In this document: positions 1-9,028 of the stretch, one piece after another
How the letters are laid out: every line of letters starts with the position of its first letter
Numbering within the stretch: the stretch's first letter is position 1
Source of the DNA: Umezawaea beigongshangensis
GTDB taxonomy: Bacteria > Actinomycetota > Actinomycetes > Mycobacteriales > Pseudonocardiaceae
DNA length: 64,000 bases
Reading direction: 5' to 3'
NCBI RefSeq assembly: GCF_016464305.1
Contig: NZ_JAEIOJ010000001.1
Span: 268,588 to 332,587 of the forward strand
Notes under the pieces: model-generated
Told to the model about the DNA's origin: nothing
Databases searched by the model: none
What the model saw: only the letters and a program-made list of their open reading frames with translations
Made by a program: the position numbers and the translations under genes

Positions 1-20
1 GCGATCAGGATGCTCTTCAC
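1..20 (-). CDS. mraY: phospho-MurNAc-pentapeptide transferase, 5' end only
   Basis: Only the first codons lie in the window. On the minus strand a GTG at 18-20 opens a frame reading M-K-S-I-L-I, which matches the usual MraY N-terminus. The GTG overlaps the murF stop (TGA at 17-19) as GTGA, so mraY would be translationally coupled to murF. MraY makes lipid I at the membrane and normally follows murF in the dcw cluster. The call rests on six residues plus gene order. Confidence 0.6.
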
Positions 21-1492
21 GCGTCACCCTCCAGCAGGGCGTCGGCGACGCGCCACAGCGCGGCGAACTTCGACGCCTTCACCAGCACCACGTCATCTCC
101 CCGCAGCTCCTCGCGCAGCAGCGCGATCGCCGCATCGACGTCCGGCACCAGCACCGACTCCTCTCCCCACGAGCCCTCCAGGCTCGCTCCCTGGTGCATC
201 GGCCTCGCCTGCTCGCCGACCACAACCAAACGACTGATGTCCAAGCGGACCGCCAAGCGCCCGACCTCGTCGTGCGCGGCGACGCTGTCGTCCCCCAGCT
301 CGCCCATCGGCCCCAGCACCGCCCACGCGCGCCTGCGCGGGTTCCCGGCACGGGCCATGGTGGCGAGCGTCTTCAGCGCGGCGTTCATCGACTCCGGGTT
401 CGCGTTGAAGGAGTCGTTGACCACCGTCACGCCGTCGGCGCGCGTGGTGACCTCCATGCGGCGCTCGGAGCGGCGCTGCGCCCGCGAGAGCCACTCCGCG
501 ACCTGCTCCGGGGTCGCGCCGACCTCCAGCGCGACCGCGGCGGCGGACAGGGCGTTGCCCACGTGGTGCGCACCGTGCAGACCCAGCGCGACCTGCGCGC
601 TGCCCGACGGCGTGACGAGGGTGAAGTGCGCCCTCGCCTGCTCGTCCAGCCGCACGTCCTCCGCGCGCACCTGCGCCGACGCCGACTGACCCACCAGCAC
701 GACGCGGGCGCGGGTGCGCGACGCCATCGCGGCGACGAGGGCGTCGTCGGCGTTGAGCACGGCGACACCGCCCTCGTCGGCGCTGGGCAGCTCCTCGACC
801 AGCTCGCCCTTGGTCAGGGCGACCGCCTCGCGCGAGCCGAACTCGCCGAGGTGGGCGCTGCCGACGTTCAGCACCACGCCGATGCGCGGCGGAGCCGTGC
901 GGCACAGCGCGGCGATGTGGCCGGGACCGCGCGCGGACAGCTCCAGCACGAGGTGCCGGGTGTCGGCACCGGCGCGCAGCGCCGTCCACGGGTGGCCGAG
1001 CTCGCTGTTGAACGAGCCGGGCGGCGCCACCGTCTGCCCGAGCTGCTCCAGCAGCTGGGCGACGAGGTCCTTGGTCGAGGTCTTGCCCGAGGAACCGGTG
1101 ATGCCGACGACCGTCAGGTTCCCCGAGGTGGAGAGCTCGTCGACGACGTGCCGGGCGAGCGAGGCCAGCGCGGCCAGCACCGCCGCCCCGGAGCCGTCGC
1201 GGTCGCCGAGCAGCGCGACGGACCTGGTGTGCGCCTGCGACACCGGCGGGACGATCACGGCGGGACCGTCCACCTCGCGCGCGGCGAGGACGCCGACGGC
1301 GCCGGCCGCGACGGCCGCCGCGGCGAAGTCGTGCCCGTCGACGCGCTCACCGGGGAGCGCGACGAACAGGCCGCCCCCGGTGACCTTCCTGGTGTCGAAC
1401 TCGACGGAGCCGGTGACCACCGGCGTGCCGTCGGTCGCGTGCAGCCTGCCGCCGACGATCTCTGCGATCTCGGCGAGCGTCAGGGCGATCAC
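17..1492 (-). CDS. murF: UDP-MurNAc-tripeptide--D-Ala-D-Ala ligase MurF
   Basis: Cytoplasmic ATP-dependent ligase that adds D-alanyl-D-alanine to the UDP-MurNAc-tripeptide, the last soluble step of peptidoglycan precursor synthesis. The 491-residue product shows the three Mur ligase parts: an N-terminal UMAG-binding domain, a central ATPase with the P-loop GITGSSGKTST near residues 130-140, and a C-terminal domain. The start is GTG at 1492, giving a GTGA overlap with the murE stop; an AAGG-like ribosome site lies just upstream inside murE. A second GTGA overlap links it to mraY. Length is normal for the family. The order murE-murF-mraY is the standard dcw order. Confidence 0.95.
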   Translation of the reverse strand: MIALTLAEIAEIVGGRLHATDGTPVVTGSVEFDTRKVTGGGLFVALPGERVDGHDFAAAAVAAGAVGVLAAREVDGPAVIVPPVSQAHTRSVALLGDRDGSGAAVLAALASLARHVVDELSTSGNLTVVGITGSSGKTSTKDLVAQLLEQLGQTVAPPGSFNSELGHPWTALRAGADTRHLVLELSARGPGHIAALCRTAPPRIGVVLNVGSAHLGEFGSREAVALTKGELVEELPSADEGGVAVLNADDALVAAMASRTRARVVLVGQSASAQVRAEDVRLDEQARAHFTLVTPSGSAQVALGLHGAHHVGNALSAAAVALEVGATPEQVAEWLSRAQRRSERRMEVTTRADGVTVVNDSFNANPESMNAALKTLATMARAGNPRRRAWAVLGPMGELGDDSVAAHDEVGRLAVRLDISRLVVVGEQARPMHQGASLEGSWGEESVLVPDVDAAIALLREELRGDDVVLVKASKFAALWRVADALLEGDA

Positions 1493-3030
1493 CTGGTGGC
1501 CGCCTTGATCGCGGCGGACAGCTCGTCGCTGTCGGAGAACGGGTGAATCACTCCTGCGACCTCCTGGCCGGTTTCGTGTCCCTTGCCCGCGACGACGACG
1601 ACGTCGCCCGGTTGCGCCTGCGCCACGGCGTGGCGGATCGCGCGACCCCTGTCCCCGATCTCGACGACCTCGCCGCGCTCGTCGTCCGGCACCGCGAGGG
1701 CGCCGGCGAGCATCGCGGCGCGGATCGCCGCCGGGTCCTCGCTGCGGGGGTTGTCGTCGGTGACGACCAGCAGGTCGCTGCGACGGGTCGCCTCCTCGCC
1801 CATGAGCGGGCGCTTGCCGGTGTCGCGGTCGCCACCGCAGCCGAGGACCACGATCACCCGGCCCTCGCTGCGCGCGCGGACGGCGTCCAGCGCGAGCGCC
1901 ACGGCGGCGGGCTTGTGCGAGTAGTCGACGACGGCGGTGAAGTCCTGACCCTCGTCCACGCGCTGCATCCGGCCGGGCACCTGCACCGCGGCGAGGCCCT
2001 CGGTGATCGCCTCCGGCGCGACGCCGCGGGTGTGCAGCGCGCCGATCGCGAGCAGCGCGTTGGCGACGTTGAACGAGCCGGGCAGGCTGATCCGCACCGG
2101 CAGCCGCAGGCCGTCCGGCCCGTGCGCGGTGAAGGTCTGCTCGCCCGTCGCGGACACCGTCGCGCCGGTGGCCCTCCACGTGGCGTCGCCGGTGGTCGAG
2201 ACGGTGGTGGTGCCCGGCTTCACCAGGCGGCGGCCCCACTCGCCGTCGACGCAGACGACCTCCGTGCGCGCGCGCCCGTCGAACAGCGCGGCCTTCGCCC
2301 GGAAGTAGTCCTCCATCGTCGGGTGGAAGTCGAGGTGGTCCTGGGAGAGGTTGGTGAACGCGGCGAGCGCGAACTCCACCGCGCCGACGCGGCCCAGTTC
2401 CAGCGCGTGGCTGGAGACCTCCATCACGACGTCGGTGACGCCGCGCTCCGCCATGACGGCGAGCAGGGCCTGGAGGTCGGGCGCCTCCGGCGTGGTGAAC
2501 GCGCTGTCGAGGCGCTCGCCGGCGATCCGGGTCTCCACCGTGCCGATCAGGCCGGTCCGCCGGCCAGCGGCGCGCAGGGCGGACTCGATCATGTAGCTGG
2601 TGGTGGTCTTGCCGGACGTGCCGGTGACGCCCCACACGCCGACCGCGGCGGAGGGGTTCCCGTGGACGCGGGACGCGAGCGCGCCCAGCACCCGGCGGGG
2701 GTCGTCGTGGACGAGGACGGGCACGTCGGTGTCGAGCAGGGACGGGGACCGGGCGCCCGCTGGGTCGGTGAGGACGGCGACGGCACCTGACTCCAGTGCG
2801 GCGTCGACGAACTCGACGCCGTGCACCCGTGCTCCCGGCAGCGCGGCGAACAGGTCGCCGGCCACGACGTGCTGGGCGCGCAGGGTCACCCCGGTCACCG
2901 CCACGTGGGCGTGACCGGGTGCGGTCAGGTGCGCGTCGACCAGCGAGGCGAGCTCGGCAACGGCAACGGGCTTGGTGTGGGAAGGGCGAGGCGGGGCGGT
3001 CGCGACCTTGCCCTCTAGCTTGGCAGGCAC
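1489..3030 (-). CDS. murE: UDP-MurNAc-dipeptide--meso-DAP ligase MurE
   Basis: Adds the third stem residue to UDP-MurNAc-L-Ala-D-Glu. The 513-residue product has the Mur ligase P-loop GVTGTSGKTTT around residues 134-144 and, near residue 426, the motif DNPRSEDP. DNPR is the signature of enzymes that select meso-diaminopimelate over lysine, so this organism should have DAP-type peptidoglycan, in keeping with dapA and dapB in the same window. The frame is open further upstream, but GTG at 3030 is preferred: a -10 hexamer TAGCCT ends 7 bases before it and there is no Shine-Dalgarno, which is the leaderless pattern seen at many genes here. It ends in a GTGA overlap with murF. Confidence 0.93.
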   Translation of the reverse strand: MPAKLEGKVATAPPRPSHTKPVAVAELASLVDAHLTAPGHAHVAVTGVTLRAQHVVAGDLFAALPGARVHGVEFVDAALESGAVAVLTDPAGARSPSLLDTDVPVLVHDDPRRVLGALASRVHGNPSAAVGVWGVTGTSGKTTTSYMIESALRAAGRRTGLIGTVETRIAGERLDSAFTTPEAPDLQALLAVMAERGVTDVVMEVSSHALELGRVGAVEFALAAFTNLSQDHLDFHPTMEDYFRAKAALFDGRARTEVVCVDGEWGRRLVKPGTTTVSTTGDATWRATGATVSATGEQTFTAHGPDGLRLPVRISLPGSFNVANALLAIGALHTRGVAPEAITEGLAAVQVPGRMQRVDEGQDFTAVVDYSHKPAAVALALDAVRARSEGRVIVVLGCGGDRDTGKRPLMGEEATRRSDLLVVTDDNPRSEDPAAIRAAMLAGALAVPDDERGEVVEIGDRGRAIRHAVAQAQPGDVVVVAGKGHETGQEVAGVIHPFSDSDELSAAIKAATR

Positions 3031-3037
3031 GCGCGGA

Positions 3038-3043
3038 AGGCTA
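3038..3043 (-). promoter_or_regulatory. -10 hexamer of probable leaderless murE promoter
   Basis: TAGCCT on the minus strand is followed by 7 bases and then the murE GTG. Transcription would begin at or next to the start codon. It implies that murE-murF-mraY has its own promoter downstream of ftsI. No clear -35 is visible. Confidence 0.5.
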
Positions 3044-3160
3044 CCGGCGCACGCAGAGTGCCCGGAGGTCGCGTGGCCCTTTTCCCCATGATCAGCGGAG
3101 ATCGCCTTCTCCTTCCCGCGGAACGGGCGTTCGAGCACGGTGAGTGGGGCGTGCGAGCAC

Positions 3161-3187
3161 CACGGACTCCACAGTGGATTCTCCGTG
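3161..3187 (-). terminator. hairpin between ftsI and murE
   Basis: Nested inverted repeat in the 226-base gap after ftsI: CACGGA pairs with TCCGTG outside, and TCCAC pairs with GTGGA inside. It lies about 70 bases past the ftsI stop. There is no T-tract, so it may be an attenuator or processing site rather than a full terminator. Apart from this hairpin and the murE -10, I see nothing else in the gap. Confidence 0.4.
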
Positions 3188-3256
3188 CGACGCACGCCAC
3201 TCGCGCACGTGCGTTTCCGTGCGCGCCAACGTTTGCGCGCCCGCGCGTCACCCGGT

Positions 3257-5164
3257 TCAGCGGGTGAGCGTGACCACCGGCGACTGCTCGGCCGACATCG
3301 GGATCTGGTAGCGCTGCGTCAGGTAGGACGCGATGTCGTGGAACAGCGGGGCGGCCGATCCGCTGTACGGCGTGCCGGTCGGCGCGTCGAGCATGATCGC
3401 GACCACGAAGCGCGGATCGTCCGCCGGGAGGATGCCCGCGAACGTGATCCAGTACTCGGAGTTGCTGTAGCAGGCGCAGGTCTCGTCGATCTGCTGCGCC
3501 GTACCGGTCTTGCCCGCGATCTGGTAGCCGGGCAGCGCGGCGGCCTTGCCGGTGCCGGACTGGCCCGGCGCGTCCTGCACCACGGCGCGGAACACGTCCC
3601 GCACCGTGGCGGCCGTCTCCGGGCTGACCACCCGCACGCCGTCCGGGCGCTTCGCCTCCGTGCGGGTGCCGTCGTCGTCGATCTGCGCGCGGACGACGCG
3701 CGGCGGGACGCGCTCGCCGTCGTTGGCGATGGCCTGGTAGATCCCGGCCATCTGGAGCAGGGTCATGCTCAGCCCCTGGCCGATGGGCAGGTTGCCGAAC
3801 GTGCTGCCGGACCACTGGTTGCGCGGCGGGACGTAGCCGGACTCCTCGCCCGGCAGCCCGGAGTCGCCGCGCACGCCGAGACCGAACTTCGTCAGCAGGT
3901 CGGCGTAGGCGTCCTCGCCGACCTTCTCCGCCGCCATCAGCGTGCCGACGTTGGAGGACTTGGCGAAGACACCGGTGAACGTCATCGTCGTCGTGTCGTG
4001 CGGCCACGCGTCGCGCACGACCCGGTCGGCGACCTGCGTGCTGCCGGGGACCTGGAGTTCCGTCTCGGGCTCGTAGTAGCCGTGCTCGATCGCGGCGGCC
4101 GCCGTGATGATCTTGTTCACCGATCCGGGCTCGAACACGTCCGTCACGGCCGCGTTGCGCAGGTCCTCCGGCTTCGCGGAGCCGATGTCGGTCGGGTCGT
4201 ACACCCTGTCGTTGACCATCGCGACGATCTCGCCGGTGGAGCTGTCCAGCACGACGGCCGACCCGCTCTTCGCACCGCTCTTGGCCGTGTAGTCGGTGAT
4301 CATCTTCTGGAGCTCGTGCTGCGTGTCGACGTCGATGGTCAGCTCGATGCTCTTGCCCGGCACCGCGGCGGCGACCTCCCGCTCCCGGCCGGGACCGGGG
4401 ATGACGACGTCGTCGCCCTGCACGGTGTCGACGATCTTCTTGCCCGAGCGTCCGGCGAGGACGTTGTTCTCCGAGTTCTCCAGCCCGGTCAGCCCGCCGA
4501 TCGACGCGGGCGTCTGGTCCTCGCGCCAGTTCGCCGCGCCGATGATGTTCGACGCGAGCGGGCCGTTGGGGTAGACCCGGACGGCCCGGTACTCGGAGAT
4601 GACCTCGGGGAACTCCTCGACGATCGCCGCGGCCTTCGCCGGGTCGACGTCGTCGACGACCTTCACGTACGACGTGTCCCGCGAGATCGTGTCGAGGATC
4701 GTCCGCTCGTCGGTCCTCTGCCCGCGCACCTCGTCGCCGAGGGTCTGGTGCACGAAGGCCGCCAGCTCCTCCAGGTGGTCCTCGTAGCTGCCGATGTTCG
4801 GTTCGGCGGCGAGTCGCGTCGCCCAGTCCTGGGCGGCCTTCTGCGGCAGCACGGCCAGCGAGCGCGCCTCGACGCTGAACGCGAGCTGGTTGCCGTTGCG
4901 GTCCAGGATCGCGCCGCGCTCCGCGGGGATCTCCACCGGCGTGGCGCGCTGCTGCTCGGCCTGGCGCGACAGGGCCTCCGCCTGGAAGCCCTGCACCTGC
5001 ACGAGCTTGCCGCCGGCCAGGACGAGCGCGCCGATCAGCAGCACCCGCCCGACGAGCAGGCGGAGACGGTTGTTCGCACCGCGCCGCTTCGCCGCCGGAC
5101 GCCCCCGCTGCACGGACAACGGGCGGCGGGACGACGGGCGGCCACCGCGGCTCGACCCCGCCAT
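3257..5164 (-). CDS. ftsI: class B penicillin-binding protein, septal transpeptidase FtsI
   Basis: Septal peptidoglycan transpeptidase, anchored by one membrane segment near residues 36-52 after a basic cytoplasmic tail. The 635-residue product shows a PBP dimer domain and then a transpeptidase domain with all three catalytic motifs: S348-V-N-K, S403-S-N and K552-T-G. There is no C-terminal PASTA domain, as in mycobacterial PbpB. The ATG at 5164 overlaps the stop of the upstream FtsL-like gene (ATGA) and has an AGGAGA ribosome site six bases away. A 226-base gap follows before murE. Its expected partner is FtsW. Confidence 0.95.
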   Translation of the reverse strand: MAGSSRGGRPSSRRPLSVQRGRPAAKRRGANNRLRLLVGRVLLIGALVLAGGKLVQVQGFQAEALSRQAEQQRATPVEIPAERGAILDRNGNQLAFSVEARSLAVLPQKAAQDWATRLAAEPNIGSYEDHLEELAAFVHQTLGDEVRGQRTDERTILDTISRDTSYVKVVDDVDPAKAAAIVEEFPEVISEYRAVRVYPNGPLASNIIGAANWREDQTPASIGGLTGLENSENNVLAGRSGKKIVDTVQGDDVVIPGPGREREVAAAVPGKSIELTIDVDTQHELQKMITDYTAKSGAKSGSAVVLDSSTGEIVAMVNDRVYDPTDIGSAKPEDLRNAAVTDVFEPGSVNKIITAAAAIEHGYYEPETELQVPGSTQVADRVVRDAWPHDTTTMTFTGVFAKSSNVGTLMAAEKVGEDAYADLLTKFGLGVRGDSGLPGEESGYVPPRNQWSGSTFGNLPIGQGLSMTLLQMAGIYQAIANDGERVPPRVVRAQIDDDGTRTEAKRPDGVRVVSPETAATVRDVFRAVVQDAPGQSGTGKAAALPGYQIAGKTGTAQQIDETCACYSNSEYWITFAGILPADDPRFVVAIMLDAPTGTPYSGSAAPLFHDIASYLTQRYQIPMSAEQSPVVTLTR

Positions 5165-5793
5165 CACCGCTCTCCTGGCACCGACTGCTGCTGGTCCGCG
5201 GACCCACCGGCCTGCCGCTGGGCGTCCTGCTGGTCCTGGTCGCGCTGCGCCGGGGAGGCGGAGGGCGGCGGCGGAGCGGCGGGTGCCGGCGTGCCGAACT
5301 CCTCCACCGAACCGTCCGGGTTCTGCTTGAGCCGAGCCGGGTCGTCCGGCTGGACCATGCCCAGCCGCTCGGCCTGCTCGCCCAGCATCGTGGGCGACTC
5401 CATGTACGCCACGTCCTGCTTCAGCTGCTCGACCCGCCGGGCCAGCTCCGTGGCCTGGGCGCGCGCCTTCTCCAGCTCGTAGGAGTCGGTGGCGGCCGAC
5501 GTGGACAGCCACATGATGCTGGCCAGGCCCACGCCGAGCACGGCCATGACCATGACGACGAACGGCGCCCTGGACGCGGTCGACGGCTGACGCGCCGGAG
5601 CGCGGTTGCCGCGCAGGTCCTGCGCGCGCTGCGCCCTGCGGGCGTGGGCGCGCTCCGCCGCGGCCGACCTGGTGCGCGGCGCACCGGTGGCGCGTGAGGT
5701 GCCCTCGGGGACGGCCTTGAGCGAACGCTCCCTGGACGAGGACCTCCTGGCGGGGGTGGACGACGGATCGCCCACGCGTGCGGGTGCCGTCAT
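5164..5793 (-). CDS. ftsL: FtsL-like single-pass division protein
   Basis: Sits exactly where ftsL belongs, between rsmH and ftsI, with ATGA overlaps at both ends. The 209-residue product has an Arg/Ala-rich cytoplasmic tail of about 75 residues, one membrane segment (around residues 78-98), and a short coiled-coil-like stretch ([19 protein letters not shown]) leading to a Pro/Gln-rich C-terminus. This bitopic coiled-coil layout is that of FtsL/DivIC proteins, which bridge FtsQ and the FtsW-FtsI synthase. The sequence is weakly conserved in this family, so the name rests on topology and position. The start has a GGGGAGG ribosome site. Confidence 0.75.
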   Translation of the reverse strand: MTAPARVGDPSSTPARRSSSRERSLKAVPEGTSRATGAPRTRSAAAERAHARRAQRAQDLRGNRAPARQPSTASRAPFVVMVMAVLGVGLASIMWLSTSAATDSYELEKARAQATELARRVEQLKQDVAYMESPTMLGEQAERLGMVQPDDPARLKQNPDGSVEEFGTPAPAAPPPPSASPAQRDQDQQDAQRQAGGSADQQQSVPGER

Positions 5794-6746
5794 GACGCCT
5801 CCCCGATCCTCTCCGCCGCCCGCAGCCGCACCGGAGCGGCTCGCGGGTTCTCCTCGATCTCCTGCTCGTTCGCCACCTCCGCGCCCCTGGTGACGAGCTT
5901 CAACTCCGGGCCGTGCCCCGGCAGCTCCACCGGCAGGCCCTGCGGTGTCCTCGACGTGGCCAGCTCGACGAGCGCGCGCTTGACCATGCGGTCCTCCAGC
6001 GACTGGTAGGACTCCACGACGATCCGGCCGCCCATCGCCAGACTCGCGATGGCGGCGGGCAGCGCCAGCCGCAGCGACTCCAGTTCGGCGTTGACCTCGA
6101 TGCGCAGAGCCTGGAAGGTGCGCTTGGCGGGATGACCGCCGGTGCGCCTGGTCGCGGCGGGGACCGTGGAGTACAGCAGCTCGACGAGACGGCCGCTGTT
6201 CGTGAAGGGCTCCCGTTCGCGCTCCCGCACGACGGCTCCGGCGATCTTCTTCGCGAACCGCTCCTCGCCGTAGTCGCGCAGCACGCGCGCGAGGTCGCCG
6301 ACGGAGTAGGAGTTGAGCACGTCGGCGGCCGTGGGACCGGTGCCGACGCTCATCCGCATGTCCAGCGGGGAGTCCCGCGAGTAGGCGAAGCCGCGCTCCT
6401 CGGCGTCGAGTTGCAGGGACGAGACGCCCAGGTCCATCAGGACGCCGTCGACCCGCTTCAGACCGAGTCCGGCCAGCGCGTCGCGGATGCGGTCGTAGGT
6501 GACGTTGACGAGCTTCACCCGGTCGCCGAAGGGCGCGAGCCGCTCACCGGCGAGCGCGATGGCCTGCGGGTCGCGGTCGAGACCGACGACCGTCAGCTCG
6601 GGGTGGGCCTTCAGCAGCGCCTCGGAGTGACCACCGAGACCGAGGGTGGTGTCGACGAGGACGGCCGGACGGCCGGTGAGCGCGGGAGCGAACAGGCCGA
6701 GGACGCGGTCGAGCAGCACCGGTACGTGCCGCGGTCGTTCCGCCAT
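5790..6746 (-). CDS. rsmH: 16S rRNA m4C1402 methyltransferase RsmH
   Basis: S-adenosylmethionine-dependent N4-methylation of cytosine 1402 in 16S rRNA. The 318-residue product begins with [10 protein letters not shown], the typical RsmH opening, followed by the SAM loop [12 protein letters not shown] and an acidic strand GLDRDPQA. Further along are [11 protein letters not shown] and the proline-containing FQALRIEVN block, all family signatures. ATG at 6746 has a GAGGGG site upstream. It is the second gene of the mra operon, 210 bases after mraZ, and overlaps the FtsL-like gene by ATGA. Length is typical. Confidence 0.95.
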   Translation of the reverse strand: MAERPRHVPVLLDRVLGLFAPALTGRPAVLVDTTLGLGGHSEALLKAHPELTVVGLDRDPQAIALAGERLAPFGDRVKLVNVTYDRIRDALAGLGLKRVDGVLMDLGVSSLQLDAEERGFAYSRDSPLDMRMSVGTGPTAADVLNSYSVGDLARVLRDYGEERFAKKIAGAVVREREREPFTNSGRLVELLYSTVPAATRRTGGHPAKRTFQALRIEVNAELESLRLALPAAIASLAMGGRIVVESYQSLEDRMVKRALVELATSRTPQGLPVELPGHGPELKLVTRGAEVANEQEIEENPRAAPVRLRAAERIGEAS

Positions 6747-6956
6747 GACGGCCCCTCACTCTCTCGCACTCACCACCTCTCCCACGTCGGAACACCACCG
6801 GTGCACAGGCGCCCGGACCCCGTCCGGGGTCGGATGTCGTCAGGTCCCCGCCCGCCCGTCGGACCTGGCGCCGGGGAAGGTGCGCCAGGGCCGATAGCCG
6901 AGCGGACCGAGGCCTCACGGCACCCGAGTCGCGCTGCGTGGTCGCGGCCGATCTCT

Positions 6957-7388
6957 CTAGAAGACTCCCGGCAGGACCTCCTCAGCCGCCTCGGCATAGC
7001 TCTCCTCGTGCTCGTCGAGGTAGCGCTGCCACGCCTGGGCGTCCCAGATCTCCAACCGGCTGATCGCACCGATGACCACGCAGTCCTTGACCAGGCCCGC
7101 GTAGCGCCGCAACTCCGGCGCGACCGTGACGCGGCCCTGTCCGTCCGGACGCTGCTCGTCGGTGCCCGCGAACAGGTACCGCTGGTAGGCGCGAACGGCC
7201 TCGTTCGTGAACGGAGCCTCCGCGACCTTCCGCGCCATCTGCTCGAACTCGGCTCGCGGGAACACGTAGAGGCAGTGGTCCTGGCCCTTGGTGACCATGA
7301 GACCCCCCGCCAGCGCGTCCCGGAACTTCGCAGGCAGCGTGATGCGGCCCTTGTCGTCCAGCTTGGGGTGGTGCGTACCGAGGAACAT
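6957..7388 (-). CDS. mraZ: transcriptional regulator MraZ
   Basis: First gene of the division and cell wall cluster. The 143-residue product carries two AbrB-like SpoVT repeats; the first holds [16 protein letters not shown] and the second [13 protein letters not shown], each with the D-x-x-G-R-(I/V)-T core that forms the DNA-binding ring. Family length is about 143, so the ATG at 7388 (preceded by AGGTGGGAG) is chosen over longer in-frame options. MraZ is known to repress its own operon by binding tandem TGGGN repeats; matching boxes lie 54-89 bases upstream, over the promoter. Confidence 0.95.
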   Translation of the reverse strand: MFLGTHHPKLDDKGRITLPAKFRDALAGGLMVTKGQDHCLYVFPRAEFEQMARKVAEAPFTNEAVRAYQRYLFAGTDEQRPDGQGRVTVAPELRRYAGLVKDCVVIGAISRLEIWDAQAWQRYLDEHEESYAEAAEEVLPGVF

Positions 7389-7441
7389 CGGCTCCCACCT
7401 CCCCACCGACCCTTGGGGACCGGTAGTGGAGCCCCCGTCTG

Positions 7442-7483
7442 CCCCACCGGCCGCCACAGTACCCCACTTTTCTCCACAGTCAA
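7442..7483 (-). promoter_or_regulatory. mra operon promoter with four MraZ boxes
   Basis: Read on the minus strand, TTGACT (7478-7483) and TACTGT (7456-7461) form a -35/-10 pair with a 16-base spacer. Four GTGG boxes start exactly 10 bases apart: their CCAC complements are at 7474, 7464, 7454 and 7444. Two boxes fill the spacer, one overlaps the -10 and one lies just downstream. TGGNN boxes with 5-base spacers are the known MraZ binding pattern, so this is a strong autorepression operator. Confidence 0.8.
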
Positions 7484-7890
7484 CGCTGAAACGGCTGTTT
7501 TCTTGATGCCTACTGCGGCATATTTGCTGTTCAGAGGCCCTCTCGTAACACGGTTGCGTGGTGGGGGAAGAACGACGTCCGCACCGTCCCGAGTGAGCCT
7601 GACAGGCCCGAACGTCACTCGGACGGAGTAGTAAAAACATGAAAAAACGGGCACGTGAGCGCCGTGGTGGGGGATCGTGGGACGACGCGGGCGGAGCGTC
7701 CGCCGAGCACGCCCGTGGAACGTGAAGACGAGAGCGTGTTCAATCGAGGGGTGGGCACTTCGCCCCGGTTTGACACACTGGGTGACACGCTCGCCTCCTC
7801 CGGCGTCGACCGGGGCGCGGCGGGTCCGCGAGCGCTGCGCCGCCGATGCGAGCGCCGCCCGCGCGGTCGCCGAGAACACCAGGAGGTCGA
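7484..7890. other. intergenic region between mraZ promoter and moxR
   Basis: About 400 bases between the divergent mra and moxR operons. It holds an AT-rich patch at 7627-7647 containing TAGTAA just before an ATG at 7639, which opens a frame of only 28 codons. A 79-codon frame (7655-7894) ends in a GTGA overlap with the moxR start but has no recognisable protein character. A TTGACA at 7770-7775 lacks a matching -10. The moxR promoter is therefore not fixed. Confidence 0.5.
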
Positions 7891-9027
7891 GTGACGCCGA
7901 GTACCCAGCCAGCCGCGCTGCCCGACCAGACCCACGGCGCGGGCCGCGCCCCCGAGCCCCAGCGCGCGGACGACTCGCTGGCCGAGCTGCACTCGGTCGC
8001 CGGGCGCATCGCCGCCAACGTGGAGCGCGTCCTCGTCGGCAAGCCGGAGGTCGTGCGGATCGCGCTCGTCACCCTGCTGGCCGAGGGACACCTGCTGGTC
8101 GAGGACGTGCCCGGTGTCGGCAAGACGTCGCTGGCCAAGGCGCTGGCCCGCTCCATCGACTGCACGGTGAGCCGCCTTCAGTTCACCCCGGACCTGCTGC
8201 CCAGCGACATCACCGGCGTGTCGATCTACAACCGGCAGGACAACGACTTCGAGTTCCGCCCCGGCCCGGTGTTCGCGAACATCGTGATCGGCGACGAGAT
8301 CAACCGCGCCTCCCCCAAGACGCAGTCCGCGCTCCTGGAGTGCATGGAGGAGCACCAGGTCACCGTCGACGGCAACACCTACCCGCTCGGTTCGCCGTTC
8401 ATGGTCGTCGCCACCCAGAACCCGGTGGAGATGGAGGGCACCTACGCGCTGCCCGAGGCGCAGCGCGACCGCTTCACCGCCCGCGTGTCCATCGGCTACC
8501 CCGACCCGCAGGCCGAGCTGGCGATGGTCGACGAGCACGCGGGCACCAACCCGCTCGACGACCTGCGGCCGGTCTCCGACGCGGCGCAGGTGCTGCGGCT
8601 CGTGCAGGCCGTGCGCCGGGTGCACCTGTCTCCCGAGGTGCGTCGCTACGCCGTCGAGCTGGTCAGCGCCACGCGGCGCCTGCCGGAGCTGCGGCTCGGC
8701 GCGTCGCCCCGGTCGACGCTGCACCTCGTGCGCGCCGCACGGGCCCAGGCCGCCCTGGCCGGACGCGACTTCGTCGTGCCGGACGACGTGCACGCCATCG
8801 CCGTGCCGGTGCTCGCCCACCGCCTCGTGCTCAGCGCGGAGGCCCAGGCCGCGCGCCGCACGGCCGCCGACCTGGTGCGGGCGCTGCTCCAGCGCGTGCC
8901 GGTCCCGCAGCCGACGGCGGACCCGACCGGCCAGCGCGCGCCGCACAACGGTCAGCAGCCGGTGCCGCAGCCGAACGGCCAGCACCCCGTCAACCAGCAG
9001 TACCGCACCAACGGGACGAACCGCTGA
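7891..9027 (+). CDS. MoxR-family AAA+ ATPase
   Basis: AAA+ chaperone-like ATPase of the MoxR group. The Walker A motif GVGKTSLAK lies near residues 73-81 and the Walker B region is IVIGDEINRASPKTQ; the sensor 1 ATQNP and the arginine-finger segment LPEAQRDRF follow. GTG at 7891 has an AGGAGG site four bases upstream. The last 45 residues are rich in Pro, Gln and Asn and are probably disordered. The gene is followed after one base by a DUF58 gene and then a transglutaminase. This trio is a common unit in which MoxR is thought to remodel complexes built on the von Willebrand-like DUF58 protein. The substrate is unknown. Confidence 0.93.
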   Translation: MTPSTQPAALPDQTHGAGRAPEPQRADDSLAELHSVAGRIAANVERVLVGKPEVVRIALVTLLAEGHLLVEDVPGVGKTSLAKALARSIDCTVSRLQFTPDLLPSDITGVSIYNRQDNDFEFRPGPVFANIVIGDEINRASPKTQSALLECMEEHQVTVDGNTYPLGSPFMVVATQNPVEMEGTYALPEAQRDRFTARVSIGYPDPQAELAMVDEHAGTNPLDDLRPVSDAAQVLRLVQAVRRVHLSPEVRRYAVELVSATRRLPELRLGASPRSTLHLVRAARAQAALAGRDFVVPDDVHAIAVPVLAHRLVLSAEAQAARRTAADLVRALLQRVPVPQPTADPTGQRAPHNGQQPVPQPNGQHPVNQQYRTNGTNR

Positions 9028-9028
9028 C

